Below the pieces are notes generated by a model that was not told the DNA's origin, searched no databases, and saw only the letters and a program-made list of their open reading frames with translations. A DNA stretch of 64,000 nt. It comes from Massilia sp. Se16.2.3. GTDB taxonomy: Bacteria; Pseudomonadota; Gammaproteobacteria; Burkholderiales; Burkholderiaceae_D. The translations under genes and the position numbers were made by a program. Of this stretch, positions 9,205 through 20,196 are shown one piece after another; the first letter of the stretch is position 1, and each line of letters begins with the position of its first letter. The stretch is from assembly GCF_014171595.1 (NCBI RefSeq), contig NZ_CP050451.1, positions 1,736,001 to 1,800,000 on the forward strand. Reading direction: 5' to 3'.

Positions 9205-9654
9205 TTACTGCTCGCGCTGCCAGATTTGCGAACGGCCCAGCATCGGCATGCCGATGTAGCCGCGCACTTCCATCTTCTGGCCGCCGTCGCGCAGCGTGGC
9301 CTTGCTCTTGTAGACCTTGCCCTTGGCCGGGTCGAGGATTTCGCCGCCCGAGTATTCGTTACCGTCCTTCTTCAGGCCCGACAGGATCGTCATGCCGATG
9401 ATCGGCTGGTTCTTGCGCGAATCGGTGCAGGCGGTGCATTTCGGGTTCTGGTCTTCGTTTTGACCGCGGAACAGCTTTTCGATCTTGCCCTGCAGGGCGC
9501 CGTTTTCCTCGGTGACGCGTACCAGCGCTTTCGGCAGCTTGGTTTCGTCGTCGATGGTCTTCCACAGCCCGACCGGCGACCCGGGGTTCTGTGCCCATGC
9601 GGCGGTGGTGAGCAGCATGGTGGCAATCAGGCTGGCGGGGATCAGCTTGCGCAT
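9205..9654 (-). CDS. Secreted DUF2147 domain protein
   Basis: 149 residues. A signal peptide (MRKLIPASLIATMLLTTAAWA) precedes a DUF2147 domain, recognised by SPVGLWKTIDDETKLPKALV, a cysteine pair in PKCTACTD, and the closing strand EVRGYIGMPMLGRSQIWQR. The family is periplasmic or outer-membrane associated with unknown function. I chose the ATG at 9654 because GGAG stands seven bases before it and it gives a clean signal peptide; the frame is open 21 codons further. The gene is alone and ends at its own terminator. Confidence 0.88.
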   Translation of the reverse strand: MRKLIPASLIATMLLTTAAWAQNPGSPVGLWKTIDDETKLPKALVRVTEENGALQGKIEKLFRGQNEDQNPKCTACTDSRKNQPIIGMTILSGLKKDGNEYSGGEILDPAKGKVYKSKATLRDGGQKMEVRGYIGMPMLGRSQIWQREQ

Positions 9655-9808
9655 GTTCGGTCTCCAATTTGTTATGAATAAGCCAGAGTGTAGCAAACCG
9701 TTCCGTTGATGTGGCAACTCCGCGTGTCAAAATTGCTTGAAGGATAGAGCGTAGCGGCACAATCTTGAACAGATTACTCACGATGAAACGATTGCGGGGC
9801 GGACGAAC

Positions 9809-9979
9809 ATGGTTTTGCTAAAGATATTCGGCCTCCTGGCCGCGATGCTGGCCGTTGTCGGCTTCGGTCTTTGTGGGATCGTCATCGCGGACGCAAACCG
9901 CGAAACCCGCACCGCCATCCTGGTCGTGGTAGGAGCGGTGCTCGTCTTCTTGCTCTTCACGCTGGGCTCTGTCGTGTAG
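9809..9979 (+). CDS. Small two-helix membrane protein, hypothetical
   Basis: 56 residues, too short for most gene finders. Two hydrophobic helices (FGLLAAMLAVVGFGLCGIV and TAILVVVGAVLVFLLFTLG) flank a short polar loop with DANRETR. GGGGCGG upstream is a poor ribosome site. The clean two-helix pattern supports a real small inner-membrane protein; function is unknown. Confidence 0.5.
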   Translation: MVLLKIFGLLAAMLAVVGFGLCGIVIADANRETRTAILVVVGAVLVFLLFTLGSVV

Positions 9980-10463
9980 AAAGGGATCAAGGGCAGCTTC
10001 TCGTCTTTCGATTCGCCACCATGAGCGCACCCGTGCTTGCGCCCGCGACCGCGCAACTGGTCCACCTCGTGCTGGAATGGCTGGCGATGGCCGTCGGCTT
10101 CCATCGCTGGACGTACGCGCGCTGAAGAAATCCTGCATCCACTTCGCCCAGCCGGACGGCAAGATGATTCCCTTCGAGAGCTACAACCTGTTGTACCGCG
10201 CCGGCGCGCAGCGCGAGACCATCCGCCGCAGCATCGCCTTGCAGACGGCGGCAAGGCGCATGCCGGCGCGGCGATCGTTGGCGGCGACCTTATCCCGCAC
10301 TGGCCTGAATCGTCTGGTGTCGCATCACGCGCGACGCGCCCACGCCGATTTCGTGCGGCCCCACACTTTGAAACACATCAATATCGGAGCACTGCTCGTC
10401 CATATGCTGGAACTCAGGCGCAAAGTCTTTGCGCGTTCTCAACTCAACCATTGAGGAAACATC
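9980..10463 (+). other. Gene-poor stretch, possibly decayed
   Basis: No convincing complete gene. A 34-codon frame at 10021-10125 (MSAPVLAPATAQLVHLVLEW) looks like the N-terminus of a prolipoprotein diacylglyceryl transferase-like membrane protein but stops at once. The later open frames overlap in three phases and have no recognisable domain. It may be the remains of a deleted gene plus the promoter region of the PEP-CTERM gene at 10464. Confidence 0.35.
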
Positions 10464-11042
10464 ATGAGTGTATCCAGATTGATGAGGCAGCTCCTTGCTG
10501 CGTCCGTGCTGGCATTGGGGGCAGGGACCGCCTCCGCCGATATCGTCGTCATCGACTTCGACGACATCAGCGGCATCTACATCGACTCCTACAGCGAGTC
10601 CGGCTTCGACATCGTCTCGCTGGAAACAGGCGTCGGCGGCGGCCACCTGCACCCGGGCAGCGGCGACCTCTGGCTGCACAGCCAGTTCGGCTCTTCGCCC
10701 TACCAGATCCGGCGCACGGACGGGGCGAATTTCGACGTGCTCGGCTTCGAGTACCTGGGCGGCACCTCGACCTTCATTGCCGACAACGGCGCCACCTTCA
10801 ATATCGTCGGCGAAGTGCCGCTGACCCACGTCGAACTGCCGGCCAGCTTCCAGAACGTCAATTACATCAACTGGTACATGACCACGCCCGACCCGGACGA
10901 CATCTATGGCGAAGACTGGGGGCGGATCGACAACATCGTGACGCGGGTGGCGCCGGTGCCGGAACCGGCCCATGCGGGCATGCTTGGGCTGGGCCTGGGG
11001 GCGCTGCTGGCGGCCCGCCGGCGTGCACGCCGCAAGGAATAG
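10464..11042 (+). CDS. PEP-CTERM sorting domain protein
   Basis: 192 residues. Signal peptide cut after ASA (residue 25), then an acidic mature domain of beta strands (DIVVIDFDDISGIYIDSY) resembling PEP-CTERM anchored exoproteins. The C-terminus holds the sorting signal: VPEPAHAGMLG, a hydrophobic stretch, and the basic tail ARRRARRKE. Such proteins are cleaved by an exosortase, which is not in this window, and are linked to exopolysaccharide or biofilm. The start has GAGGAA seven to eight bases upstream. Confidence 0.88.
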   Translation: MSVSRLMRQLLAASVLALGAGTASADIVVIDFDDISGIYIDSYSESGFDIVSLETGVGGGHLHPGSGDLWLHSQFGSSPYQIRRTDGANFDVLGFEYLGGTSTFIADNGATFNIVGEVPLTHVELPASFQNVNYINWYMTTPDPDDIYGEDWGRIDNIVTRVAPVPEPAHAGMLGLGLGALLAARRRARRKE

Positions 11043-11168
11043 GCAGGGCGCCGGCAATCGGTCTCACGGCGGCGGTGTGATGGACCTGCCGTCGCCACGG
11101 CCTGCCTTCGTGGGACCGGGCTTCGGAGGTGATAGCATTGACTGACCTTCCTCGCCAATGGAGCCGCC

Positions 11169-11546
11169 ATGCCTCTCGATCTCCGCGAAACCTATGTCCA
11201 CCTCTCGGAAGACGGCAGCGCCCGGGCGCTCGATGGCAACGGCTTCTGGCAGCTGCCCGAACCCGAGAGCGCACGTTATGACAAAGGCTGGCTGATTACC
11301 GAATTTGCGTTCACCGAGGATTGGCCGACCTGGGAAATGCACCCGGAGGGCGACGAGTTCGTGTATCTGCTCTCCGGCGCGGTGGAACTGTTGCTGGAGC
11401 GCGACGGGACGGTGGAAACGGTGACGCTCGAAGGCAGCGCTGCGGCGCTCGTGCCGCGCGGAGTGTGGCACACCGCCAAAGTGCGCTCCCCGAGCCGCAT
11501 GCTGCATGTGACGCGTGGCGCGGATACCCAGCACCGGCCAGCCTAG
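11169..11546 (+). CDS. Cupin domain protein
   Basis: 125 residues forming one small beta barrel. The first cupin motif is visible as EMHPEGDEFVYLLSGAVEL, with the metal-ligand histidine and glutamate, and the second as LVPRGVWHTAKV with the second histidine. These single-domain cupins are often enzymes or sensors for small molecules; the substrate is not inferable. The gene stands alone between a PEP-CTERM gene and a REP-like repeat. Confidence 0.8.
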   Translation: MPLDLRETYVHLSEDGSARALDGNGFWQLPEPESARYDKGWLITEFAFTEDWPTWEMHPEGDEFVYLLSGAVELLLERDGTVETVTLEGSAAALVPRGVWHTAKVRSPSRMLHVTRGADTQHRPA

Positions 11547-11571
11547 TCCAGAAGACCGACAGACGGCATAC

Positions 11572-11730
11572 AGGCTGGGGTCAGGTCTGACATTTGGACA
11601 CGGCCTCTGCCTTGGCTTCAGGCCTCACACGTGTCAGCTTGCACTCCAGTGGCACATCGTACAAAAACAGCCCCGGACGATGCACCCTATAGTCGAGTTC
11701 GTGTCCGAATGTCAGACCTGACCCCAGCCT
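11572..11730. repeat. REP-like inverted repeat element (31-base arms)
   Basis: The left arm 11572-11602 starts AGGCTGGGGTCAGGTCTGAC. The right arm 11700-11730 is its reverse complement with one mismatch in 31. About 97 bases lie between the arms. The GGGTCAGGTCTGACA core resembles repeats I recall from intergenic DNA of many Massilia-like genomes. It sits between convergent genes (cupin and yciH). Confidence 0.85.
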
Positions 11731-11743
11731 CTCAGTTGGTGCG

Positions 11744-12100
11744 TCAGGCGCCGGTGCGCTTCGGGCGGTGCCCAAGCCTGGTCAGCGTATCCATGACGAG
11801 CTCGCAGTGGTCGCCCTGCACTTCGATCACGCCATCCTTCACGGTGCCACCCGAGCCGCAGGCCGTGCGCAGCTGCTTGCCGAGTAGTGCGAGGGCGGAG
11901 GCGTCGAGCGTGAGGCCCTTGACGAGGGTAACGCTCTTGCCGCCGCGGCCTTTCGTCTGGCGCGACACGCGCACGACGCCATCGCCGGTGGGCACGGTGC
12001 TCGCCTTGCAGGCGCACTGGGAGAGGGGCTGGCGGCATTCCGGGCACATGCGCCCGCCATCGGTGGAATAGACCAGGCCGCCGTTTGCGCGAGGTTTCAT
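11744..12100 (-). CDS. yciH: SUI1/YciH-type translation initiation factor-like protein
   Basis: 118 residues. The N-terminus has a CxxC...CxC metal-binding-like knuckle (MCPECRQPLSQCAC). The SUI1 domain follows: VRVSRQTKGRGGKSVTLVKG, then KQLRTACGSGGTVKDGVIEVQG and a C-terminal helix. SUI1/eIF1-like proteins influence start-codon selection; the bacterial YciH is a non-essential initiation factor-like protein. I chose the ATG at 12100 (MKPRANGGLVYST), where the family begins; the frame is open 15 codons further. Confidence 0.92.
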   Translation of the reverse strand: MKPRANGGLVYSTDGGRMCPECRQPLSQCACKASTVPTGDGVVRVSRQTKGRGGKSVTLVKGLTLDASALALLGKQLRTACGSGGTVKDGVIEVQGDHCELVMDTLTRLGHRPKRTGA

Positions 12101-12151
12101 AGCTGGTTGCTTGAGGTGGAATAGAGCACGGCAGTGTAGCAGCACAGAATG

Positions 12152-12191
12152 AAAAAAACCGGCCGGCGGGCTTGCACCCGGCGGCCGGTTT
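12152..12191 (-). terminator. Terminator of valS
   Basis: Ten-base perfect stem AAACCGGCCG / CGGCCGGTTT with an imperfect inner extension, followed on the minus strand by a run of T. It lies 24 bases beyond the valS stop. Confidence 0.9.
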
Positions 12192-12214
12192 CATGCGGCT
12201 GGCAGCCCGCCCGA

Positions 12215-15013
12215 TCAGGCTGGCGGCAGCTTGCCCAGCTGCTCGCGCATCTTCTCGATGGTCGCGCTGAAGTTCGCCAGGCGTTCCTTCTCCTGCGCCA
12301 CGACGGCAGCCGGCGCGCGCGCGACGAAGCTTTCGCTCGACAGCTTGCCGTTGGCCTTGGCGATCTCGCCCTCGATGCGCGCGATCTCTTTCGAGAGGCG
12401 CTCGCGTTCGGCGGCGACGTCGATTTCCACTTTCAGCATCAGCTTGGTCGTGCCGACAACCGACACGGCGGCCGGCGATTCCGGGAGGGCATCGACGATC
12501 TGCACTTCCGCCAGTTTGCCGAGCGAGGCGATGAAAGGCGCGAAGCCGGCCATGTTGGCGCGGTCGGCTTCATTGCCCGGTTCGACGATCAGCGGCACGC
12601 GCACCGACGGCGACAGCTTCATCTCGCCGCGCAGGTTGCGCGTCGCATTCGTGAGCTCCTTCAGCTGCGCCATCCAGGCTTCGGCGGACTCGTCGATCGC
12701 ATCCGGATTGGCGATCGGGTAGGGCTGCAGCATGATGCTGTCGCCCGACTTGCCGGCCAGCGGCGCCACCGCCTGCCACAGTGCCTCGGTCACGAACGGA
12801 ATGACCGGATGCGCCAGGCGCAGGATCACTTCCAGCACGCGCAGGAGCGTGTGGCGGGTGGCGCGCTGCTGCGCCTCGGTACCTTGCTGGACCGAGACCT
12901 TGGCCACTTCCAGGTACCAGTCGCAGTACTCGTCCCAGACGAACTTGTAGATGCTGCTGGCGATGTTGTCGAAGCGGTAGTCCTCGAAGCCTTTCGCCAC
13001 TTCCAGCTCGACCCGGTTCATCAGCGAGATGATCCAGCGGTCCGACGGCGACAGGTCCTCGGGGTTCGGCGCCGAGCAGTCCTTGCCCTCGGTGTTCATC
13101 ATCACGAAGCGCGTCGCATTCCACAGCTTGTTGCAGAAGTTGCGATAACCCTCGGCGCGACCGAGGTCGAAATTGATGTTGCGGCCCAGGGACGCGTAGC
13201 TTGCCATCGTGAAGCGCACGGCATCGGTGCCAAAGGCCGGAATCCCGCTCGGGAATTCCTTGCGCGTGGCTTTCGCAATTTTTTCGGCGGCGCGCGGGTC
13301 CATCAGGCCAGCGGTGCGCTTGGCCACCAGCGACTCGACGTCGATACCGTCGATCAGGTCGATCGGGTCCAGCGTATTGCCCTTCGACTTGCTCATCTTC
13401 TGGCCCTGCGAATCGCGCACCAGGCCGTGCACGTACACGGTCTCGAAGGGCACCTTGCCCGTGAAGTGCGCGGTCATCATGACCATGCGCGCGACCCAGA
13501 AGAAGATGATGTCGAAGCCCGTCACCAGCACCGACGAGGGCAGGAACATCTTCATGTCCGGCGTCTCCTCCGGCCAGCCCATGGTCGAGAAGGGGACGAG
13601 GGCCGAGGAGAACCAGGTGTCCAATACGTCTTCGTCGCGGCGCAGTTCACCCGTGATGCCTTGCGCGGCGGCCTTGGCCTTGGCTTCTTGCTCGTCACGG
13701 GCGACGATGATGTTGCCGGCTTCGTCGAACCAGGCCGGGATGCGGTGGCCCCACCACAGCTGGCGCGAGATGCACCAGTCCTGGATATTGCCCAGCCACT
13801 GGTTGTAGGTTGTCGACCAGTTCTCCGGCACGAACTTGATTTCGCCGCTGGCGACTTTTTCGAGCGCCACTTCGGTGATCGATTTGCCCGGATTGAAGCT
13901 ACCTTCCGGGGCCGGCTTCGTCATGGCGACGAACCACTGGTCGGTCAGCATCGGCTCGATCACGACGCCGGTGCGGTCGCCGCGCGGCACCATCAGCTTG
14001 TGCGGTTTCACCTGTTCGAGCAGGCCAAGCGCTTCGAGGTCGGCGACGATCTGCTTGCGCGCTTTGAAACGGTCCAGGCCCTGGTATTGCGCGGGGGCGT
14101 TCTCGTTGATCTTCGCGTCGAGCGTCATGATCGTGATCGGCGCGAGATTCGCGCGCTGGCCGACGGCGTAGTCGTTGAAGTCGTGCGCCGGGGTGATCTT
14201 CACGCAGCCGGTGCCGAATTCCTTGTCCACATAGCTGTCGGCGATGATCGGGATTTCGCGATCCGTCAGCGGCAATTTCAGCATCTTGCCGTGCAGGTGA
14301 GTGTAACGCTCGTCGGTCGGATCGACCGCCACGGCGACGTCGCCCAGCATGGTTTCAGGACGGGTGGTGGCCACCGTCAGGTGGCCCGAGCCGTCGGCCA
14401 ACGGGTACTGGATATACCACATCGAGCCGTCTTCCTCGACCGAATCGACCTCCAGGTCGGAGACGGCCGTGCCCAGCACCGGGTCCCAGTTCACCAGGCG
14501 CTTGCCGCGGTAGATCAGGCCCTGCTCGTACAGGCGCACGAACACTTCCGAGACGACCTTCGAGCGGGTCTCGTCCATCGTGAAGTATTCGCGGCTCCAG
14601 TCGGCCGAGGCACCCAGGCGGCGCATCTGGCCGGTGATGGTGTTGCCCGATTTTTCCTTCCACTCCCAGACCTTCTTGATGAATTCGTCGCGACCGAGGT
14701 CGTGGCGCGAGACCTTCTGGGCGTCGAGCTGGCGCTCCACCACGATCTGCGTGGCGATACCGGCGTGGTCGGTGCCCGGAATCCAGGCCGTGTTATGGCC
14801 GCGCATGCGGTAGTAGCGCGTCAGGCCGTCCATGATGGTCTGGTTGAACGCGTGGCCCATGTGCAGCGTGCCCGTCACATTCGGTGGCGGCAACTGGATG
14901 CTGAACGCGGGCTTGCCGGCGTCGAGCGTGGCGGCGAAATACCCGCGCTCTTCCCAGGCGGCGCGCCAGTGTTGTTCGATGTCGGCTGGCTCGAAAGACT
15001 TGGCTAATTCCAT
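12215..15013 (-). CDS. valS: Valyl-tRNA synthetase
   Basis: 932 residues, typical for bacterial ValRS, a class I synthetase charging tRNA-Val. The start [16 protein letters not shown] is the family N-terminus. The HIGH-type signature is [15 protein letters not shown] and the KMSKS motif is [13 protein letters not shown]. The editing domain and anticodon-binding domain follow, and the C-terminal coiled coil ([23 protein letters not shown]) is characteristic of ValRS. The longer open frame to 15172 adds low-complexity residues, so I took the ATG at 15013, though its ribosome site is weak. No frameshift is seen in this long gene, in contrast to the neighbouring thi genes. Confidence 0.98.
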   Translation of the reverse strand: MELAKSFEPADIEQHWRAAWEERGYFAATLDAGKPAFSIQLPPPNVTGTLHMGHAFNQTIMDGLTRYYRMRGHNTAWIPGTDHAGIATQIVVERQLDAQKVSRHDLGRDEFIKKVWEWKEKSGNTITGQMRRLGASADWSREYFTMDETRSKVVSEVFVRLYEQGLIYRGKRLVNWDPVLGTAVSDLEVDSVEEDGSMWYIQYPLADGSGHLTVATTRPETMLGDVAVAVDPTDERYTHLHGKMLKLPLTDREIPIIADSYVDKEFGTGCVKITPAHDFNDYAVGQRANLAPITIMTLDAKINENAPAQYQGLDRFKARKQIVADLEALGLLEQVKPHKLMVPRGDRTGVVIEPMLTDQWFVAMTKPAPEGSFNPGKSITEVALEKVASGEIKFVPENWSTTYNQWLGNIQDWCISRQLWWGHRIPAWFDEAGNIIVARDEQEAKAKAAAQGITGELRRDEDVLDTWFSSALVPFSTMGWPEETPDMKMFLPSSVLVTGFDIIFFWVARMVMMTAHFTGKVPFETVYVHGLVRDSQGQKMSKSKGNTLDPIDLIDGIDVESLVAKRTAGLMDPRAAEKIAKATRKEFPSGIPAFGTDAVRFTMASYASLGRNINFDLGRAEGYRNFCNKLWNATRFVMMNTEGKDCSAPNPEDLSPSDRWIISLMNRVELEVAKGFEDYRFDNIASSIYKFVWDEYCDWYLEVAKVSVQQGTEAQQRATRHTLLRVLEVILRLAHPVIPFVTEALWQAVAPLAGKSGDSIMLQPYPIANPDAIDESAEAWMAQLKELTNATRNLRGEMKLSPSVRVPLIVEPGNEADRANMAGFAPFIASLGKLAEVQIVDALPESPAAVSVVGTTKLMLKVEIDVAAERERLSKEIARIEGEIAKANGKLSSESFVARAPAAVVAQEKERLANFSATIEKMREQLGKLPPA

Positions 15014-15162
15014 GATGTGGCAGTGTGAGGTGCGAAAACGACCATTATAGAGGAGGAGGGCGGGGGTGAGGTCAGGCGATAGCGGGAAATTCGGCGTCGA
15101 ATCGTTGTCGTTCGTGGCGCTGTTGCGTGTGTTGCGTGTGTTGGTATCGGTATGCCCAATCC

Positions 15163-15272
15163 GCGTGGGCACGGGGTGCCCACCCTACAGGAGGCCCTCT
15201 TGGCAAGCCCAGGCAACCCCCGGTTCAACGCACATGTCCCCCAGGGTGGGCACCTGTGCCCGCGCGGATTGA
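15163..15272. repeat. GTAGGGTGGGC-type dispersed repeat, two facing copies
   Basis: GCGTGGGCACGGGGTGCCCA runs into CCCTAC at 15188, and a facing copy AGGGTGGGCACCTGTGCCCG follows at about 15243. Each copy is itself a hairpin, and the two form a larger inverted repeat about 100 bases long between valS and the thi promoter. The same core recurs near 23111, 34875 and 51909. Confidence 0.7.
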
Positions 15273-15347
15273 ACCCATCACGAACGGCACAGGCAACAAC
15301 CCCATGTCCAGGGGAGCACCCGTCCCGAGTAAGCGCTCAATATTTTT

Positions 15348-15375
15348 TTGCTAACGCCAATTCGCAGGCTATAAT
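15348..15375 (+). promoter_or_regulatory. Probable sigma-70 promoter of the thi operon
   Basis: TTGCTA at 15348-15353 and a perfect TATAAT at 15370-15375 are separated by 16 bases. The expected start site falls about 20 bases before the riboswitch. Confidence 0.7.
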
Positions 15376-15399
15376 CCGCCCGCTGCCGCAAGGCAGCAC

Positions 15400-15486
15400 A
15401 CGCTAGGGGTCCTGCGCGTCGATCGATGCGCGGGTGAGACATACCCTCTGAACCTGATCTGGATAATGCCAGCGAAGGGAAGCTTT
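15400..15486 (+). promoter_or_regulatory. TPP riboswitch (THI element)
   Basis: The conserved pieces are all present in order: CTAGGGGTCC at 15403, GGGTGAGACATACCCTCTGA at about 15432, AACCTGATCTGGATAATGCC at 15451, and AGCGAAGGGAAGC at the 3' end. It lies 80 bases upstream of thiC on the same strand, where thiamine pyrophosphate binding would switch off expression of thiC-S-G-D-E. No obvious T-tract terminator follows, so control may act on translation or through the region 15487-15566. Confidence 0.96.
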
Positions 15487-15566
15487 CGAGATGCGGATTC
15501 GTGCCCACGCACGCGCCTGACGCCACTCTCGGCCTCCTTTGCTGGCTCCTCACGCAAAGGAGCCGC

Positions 15567-17480
<1,914 letters not shown>

Positions 17481-17482
17481 GC

Positions 17483-17686
17483 ATGTTCGACATCGAACTC
17501 AATGGCGAACCCTACAGTTTGCTGGACGGCCAGACCCTGGGCGACCTGGTGCAGGCGCTCGGCGTCGGGAAGCAGGCGGTGGCGCTGGCGGTCAACCGCG
17601 AGGTGGTGCCGCGCCAGCAGTGGGCCTCGCGCGTGCTGGCGCGCCAGGACAAGGTCGACATCGTGCGCGCCATCGGCGGCGGCTGA
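17483..17686 (+). CDS. thiS: Sulfur carrier protein ThiS
   Basis: 67 residues with the ubiquitin-like fold seen in LNGEPYSLLDGQTLGDLVQA and VNREVVPRQQWASRVL, and the obligatory C-terminal glycines (AIGGG). The terminal glycine is adenylated and turned into the thiocarboxylate that donates sulfur to the thiazole. It begins two bases after thiC ends and is followed by thiG. In many betaproteobacteria thiO lies between thiC and thiS; it is not here. Confidence 0.95.
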   Translation: MFDIELNGEPYSLLDGQTLGDLVQALGVGKQAVALAVNREVVPRQQWASRVLARQDKVDIVRAIGGG

Positions 17687-17701
17687 AAGGATGAACAAAG
17701 G

Positions 17702-18490
17702 ATGAACATGAGCGAAGACTTCCTCACCATCGCGGGCAAGCAATACCGCTCGCGCCTGCTGGTCGGCAGCGGCAAGTACCGCGACCTGGATGAAACACGC
17801 GAGGCCACGCTGGCGGCCGAAGCCGAGATCGTCACGGTGGCAATCCGCCGCGTGAACATCGGCCAGGATCCGAAGGCGCCAAATTTGCTCGACGTGCTGC
17901 CGCCGTCCCGGTTCACCATCCTGCCCAATACCGCCGGGTGCTACAACGCCAGGGACGCGGTCTACACCCTGCAGATGGCGCGCGAACTGCTGGACGGGCA
18001 CAAGCTCGTGAAACTCGAGGTGCTGGGCGACGAGACCACGCTGTTCCCGCACATGCCGGAAACCCTGAAGGCGGCCGAGACCCTGGTGCGCGACGGCTTC
18101 GACGTCATGGTCTACTGCAGCGATGACCCGGTGCAGGCGAAACTGTTGCAGGAGATCGGCTGCGTGGCCGTGATGCCGCTGGCCTCCCTCATCGGTTCCG
18201 GCATGGGCATCCTCAACCCCTGGAACCTCAAGTTGATCATCGAGGAGGCCCGCGTGCCGGTGCTGGTCGACGCCGGCGTCGGCACCGCGTCGGATGCGGC
18301 GATCGCGATGGAACTCGGCTGCGACGGCGTGCTGATGAACAGCGCGATTGCCTGCGCACGCGCGCCGGTGCGCATGGCACGCGCGATGAAGCTGGCGGTG
18401 GAAGCGGGCCGCGAGGCCTACCTCGCCGGACGCATGCCGCGCCGCTTCGCCGCGTCGCCCTCGTCACCAAGCGACGGGCGCCTCGCGTGA
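17702..18490 (+). CDS. thiG: Thiazole synthase ThiG
   Basis: 262 residues forming a TIM barrel that makes the thiazole phosphate moiety from DXP, dehydroglycine and ThiS thiocarboxylate. Visible blocks are [14 protein letters not shown], the Schiff-base lysine region [26 protein letters not shown] and the phosphate-binding [20 protein letters not shown]. The last 15 residues ([10 protein letters not shown] at the end) look like a non-conserved tail. A duplicated AAAGGATGAAC in front gives two possible starts, ATG 17702 and ATG 17708, the second better spaced from AAAGG. Confidence 0.95.
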   Translation: MNMSEDFLTIAGKQYRSRLLVGSGKYRDLDETREATLAAEAEIVTVAIRRVNIGQDPKAPNLLDVLPPSRFTILPNTAGCYNARDAVYTLQMARELLDGHKLVKLEVLGDETTLFPHMPETLKAAETLVRDGFDVMVYCSDDPVQAKLLQEIGCVAVMPLASLIGSGMGILNPWNLKLIIEEARVPVLVDAGVGTASDAAIAMELGCDGVLMNSAIACARAPVRMARAMKLAVEAGREAYLAGRMPRRFAASPSSPSDGRLA

Positions 18491-18500
18491 CGGCGTCCGG

Positions 18501-18640
18501 TAGGGCGTCCCATAGGGCGTCCCATAGGGCGGCTGTCATCGGACTGGCGACCGGGTCGGCGTCGGTTACCGCGCCGGGTACCGCGTCGCATAGCGCGCCG
18601 GGTACCGCGTCGCATGGCGCGTCGCATAGCGCGGCCGGCA
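18501..18640. repeat. Short tandem repeats in the thiG-thiD spacer
   Basis: TAGGGCGTCCCA occurs twice (18501-18524) with a partial third copy. GCGCCGGGTACCGCGTCGCA plus T occurs at 18571 and again at 18595, followed by further GCGTCGCATAGCGC fragments. They lie between thiG and the true thiD start and keep the frame open from 18487, producing a repetitive N-terminal extension that is probably not translated. Confidence 0.8.
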
Positions 18641-18650
18641 TCTCCCCGGC

Positions 18651-19428
18651 ATGGCGCCGGCGGTGCTGGTCTTCGCCGGCCTCGATCCCGGCGGCGGCGC
18701 CGGCCTCGGCCGCCGACATCCCGGCGATCGCCGCCCAGGGTGCCCACGCGCTGCCGGTGGCCACCGCGCTGACGGTGCAGGACAACAACCGCGTGCATGC
18801 CGTGCGTCCGGTCGAGACCGAGTTCGTGCTGCACCAGGCCCAGGCCCTGATCGATACCTGCGCCATCCGCGCGGTCAAGATCGGCATTCCCGGCAACCGC
18901 GCAAATGCGCTGGCGATTGCCGGGCTGCTGAGAAGCCTGCGCAAGCGTGATCCGAAGCTGCCGGTCGTGCTCGATCCGGTGCTCGCCAGCGGCCATGGCG
19001 ATGCGCTGGCGTCCGGCGATCCGCTCGATGCCGTCGCCGAGCTGCTGGCGCTGGCCACCATCGTGCTGCCGAACGAGCCGGAAGCCTGCGCGATCGGCGC
19101 CTTCCCCGGCGCCCAGTGGCTGGTCACGGGCGGCCATGGCGATGGCCAGTTCGTCACCAACCGCTGGTATGCCAACGGACAGCTGGAACAGCGCTGGCGC
19201 TGGCCGCGCCTGCCCGGCGCCTACCACGGCAGCGGCTGCACCCTGGCGGCCGCCCTGGCCGCACGCCTGGCGCTGGGCGAATCGATGTTCGAGGCGCTGG
19301 GAGCCGCCCAGTCCTACTGCCACGAAGCCCTGGCCCAGGCCTTCGCGATCGCGCCGGGCCAGCGCATTCCCCGCCGCTTTTTACAGCGCACAGGCCAGGA
19401 CGGCGTGCAGGCGCTGCCCACCACATGA
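18651..19428 (+). pseudogene. thiD: Hydroxymethylpyrimidine/phosphomethylpyrimidine kinase ThiD, one frameshift at about 18707
   Basis: ThiD phosphorylates HMP and HMP-P. The true N-terminus is MAPAVLVFAGLDPGGGAGL at 18651 (normally followed by AADIPAIAAQGAHALPVATA). After GAGL an extra G at about 18706-18707 shifts the phase, and the rest continues in the frame ending at 19428: VQDNNRVHAVRP, VLDPVLASGHGDAL, VLPNEPEAC and the substrate-site glycines in GSGCTLAAALAARLALG. Corrected length is about 258 residues, normal for a short ThiD. As written the longer frame from 18487 replaces the ATP-site GGGAGL segment with repeat-derived sequence. The stop overlaps the first ATG upstream of thiE. Confidence 0.88.
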
Positions 19429-19439
19429 AAGGATCCAAT

Positions 19440-20079
19440 ATGCACGGCTTGTATCTCGTCACCCCGAACTGGGACGACACCGACCGGCTGCTGGCCGCCA
19501 CCGAAGCGGCCCTGCGCGGCGGCGCGGCCCCGGTGCAGTACCGCCACAAGGAGGCCGGCGCGGCACTGCGCCTGGAGCAGGCGACGGCGCTGCTGGCGCT
19601 GTGCCGGCGCCACAAGCGGCCGCTGGTCGTCAACGACCACCTCGACCTGTGCATGCGCATCGATGCCGACGGCGTGCACCTGGGCGGGGGCGACACCGCG
19701 CTGCAGCAGGCGCGCTGGGGCCTCGGGCGCGACAAGATCGTCGGCGCCTCCTGCTATGGTGAGCTGGCGCTGGCACGCGCGGCGCAGGCGGCGGGCGCGA
19801 GCTACGCTGCCTTCGGCGGCTTCTATCCCTCGCCCGTCAAACAATACGATTTCGTCACGGCGCCATCGATCCTGGCCGCCGCGCGCGCCGAACTGGAGCT
19901 GCCGCTGGTCGTCATCGGCGGCATGACCCCATCGAACGCCGCACCCCCTGGTGGCGCAGGGTGCCCACATGGTGGCGGCAATCACGAGCGTGTATGGCGA
20001 AGCCGACCCGGAAAGCGCGGCGCGCCGCTTCGCCACACTGTTCGAGGGGGCCGCTGCAGCCCACGCGCAGGGGGTTTGA
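19440..20079 (+). pseudogene. thiE: Thiamine-phosphate synthase ThiE, one frameshift at about 19946
   Basis: ThiE joins the thiazole and pyrimidine phosphates. The start MHGLYLVTPNW is preceded by AAAGGA at six bases. Family blocks are QYRHKEAGAALRLEQATALL, VNDHLDLCMRIDADGVHLGG, GASCYGELALARAAQAAGA and AAFGGFYPSPVKQY. At VVIGGMTPSNAAP a run of five C (19944-19948), one too many, breaks the phase. The expected end LVAQGAHMVAAITSVYGEA continues in the next frame to the stop at 20077-20079. Corrected, the protein is about 212 residues, normal. Read literally the phosphate-binding C-terminus is lost. Confidence 0.88.
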
Positions 20080-20125
20080 TGGACAGTCAGTTGTAGGGGC
20101 GAGACAGATCGGCTATGCTGGACTT

Positions 20126-20156
20126 CCCTATTTATTGCTCATGAGCAAAAATAGGG
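20126..20156. other. Long AT-rich hairpin between thiE and cheW
   Basis: CCCTATTTATTGCTCA pairs with TGAGCAAAAATAGGG with one bulge, giving a stem of about 15 pairs with almost no loop. GGGGATCTCCGGGGATATCC just downstream can form a second small hairpin. No T tract follows. It may end thi transcription or lie in the cheW leader. Confidence 0.5.
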
Positions 20157-20196
20157 GATCTCCGGGGATATCCCCCTCTTCTACAGCAGGAATGAC

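Noticed and set aside
12149..15007. A 952-codon plus-strand frame opposite valS
   Set aside because: It is the antisense shadow of a certain valyl-tRNA synthetase; its composition (many H, R, A, V) is typical of antisense frames in high-GC DNA.
18501..18640. CRISPR-like or attachment-site repeats in the thi operon
   Set aside because: Short tandem units without unique spacers, no integrase or tRNA close by.
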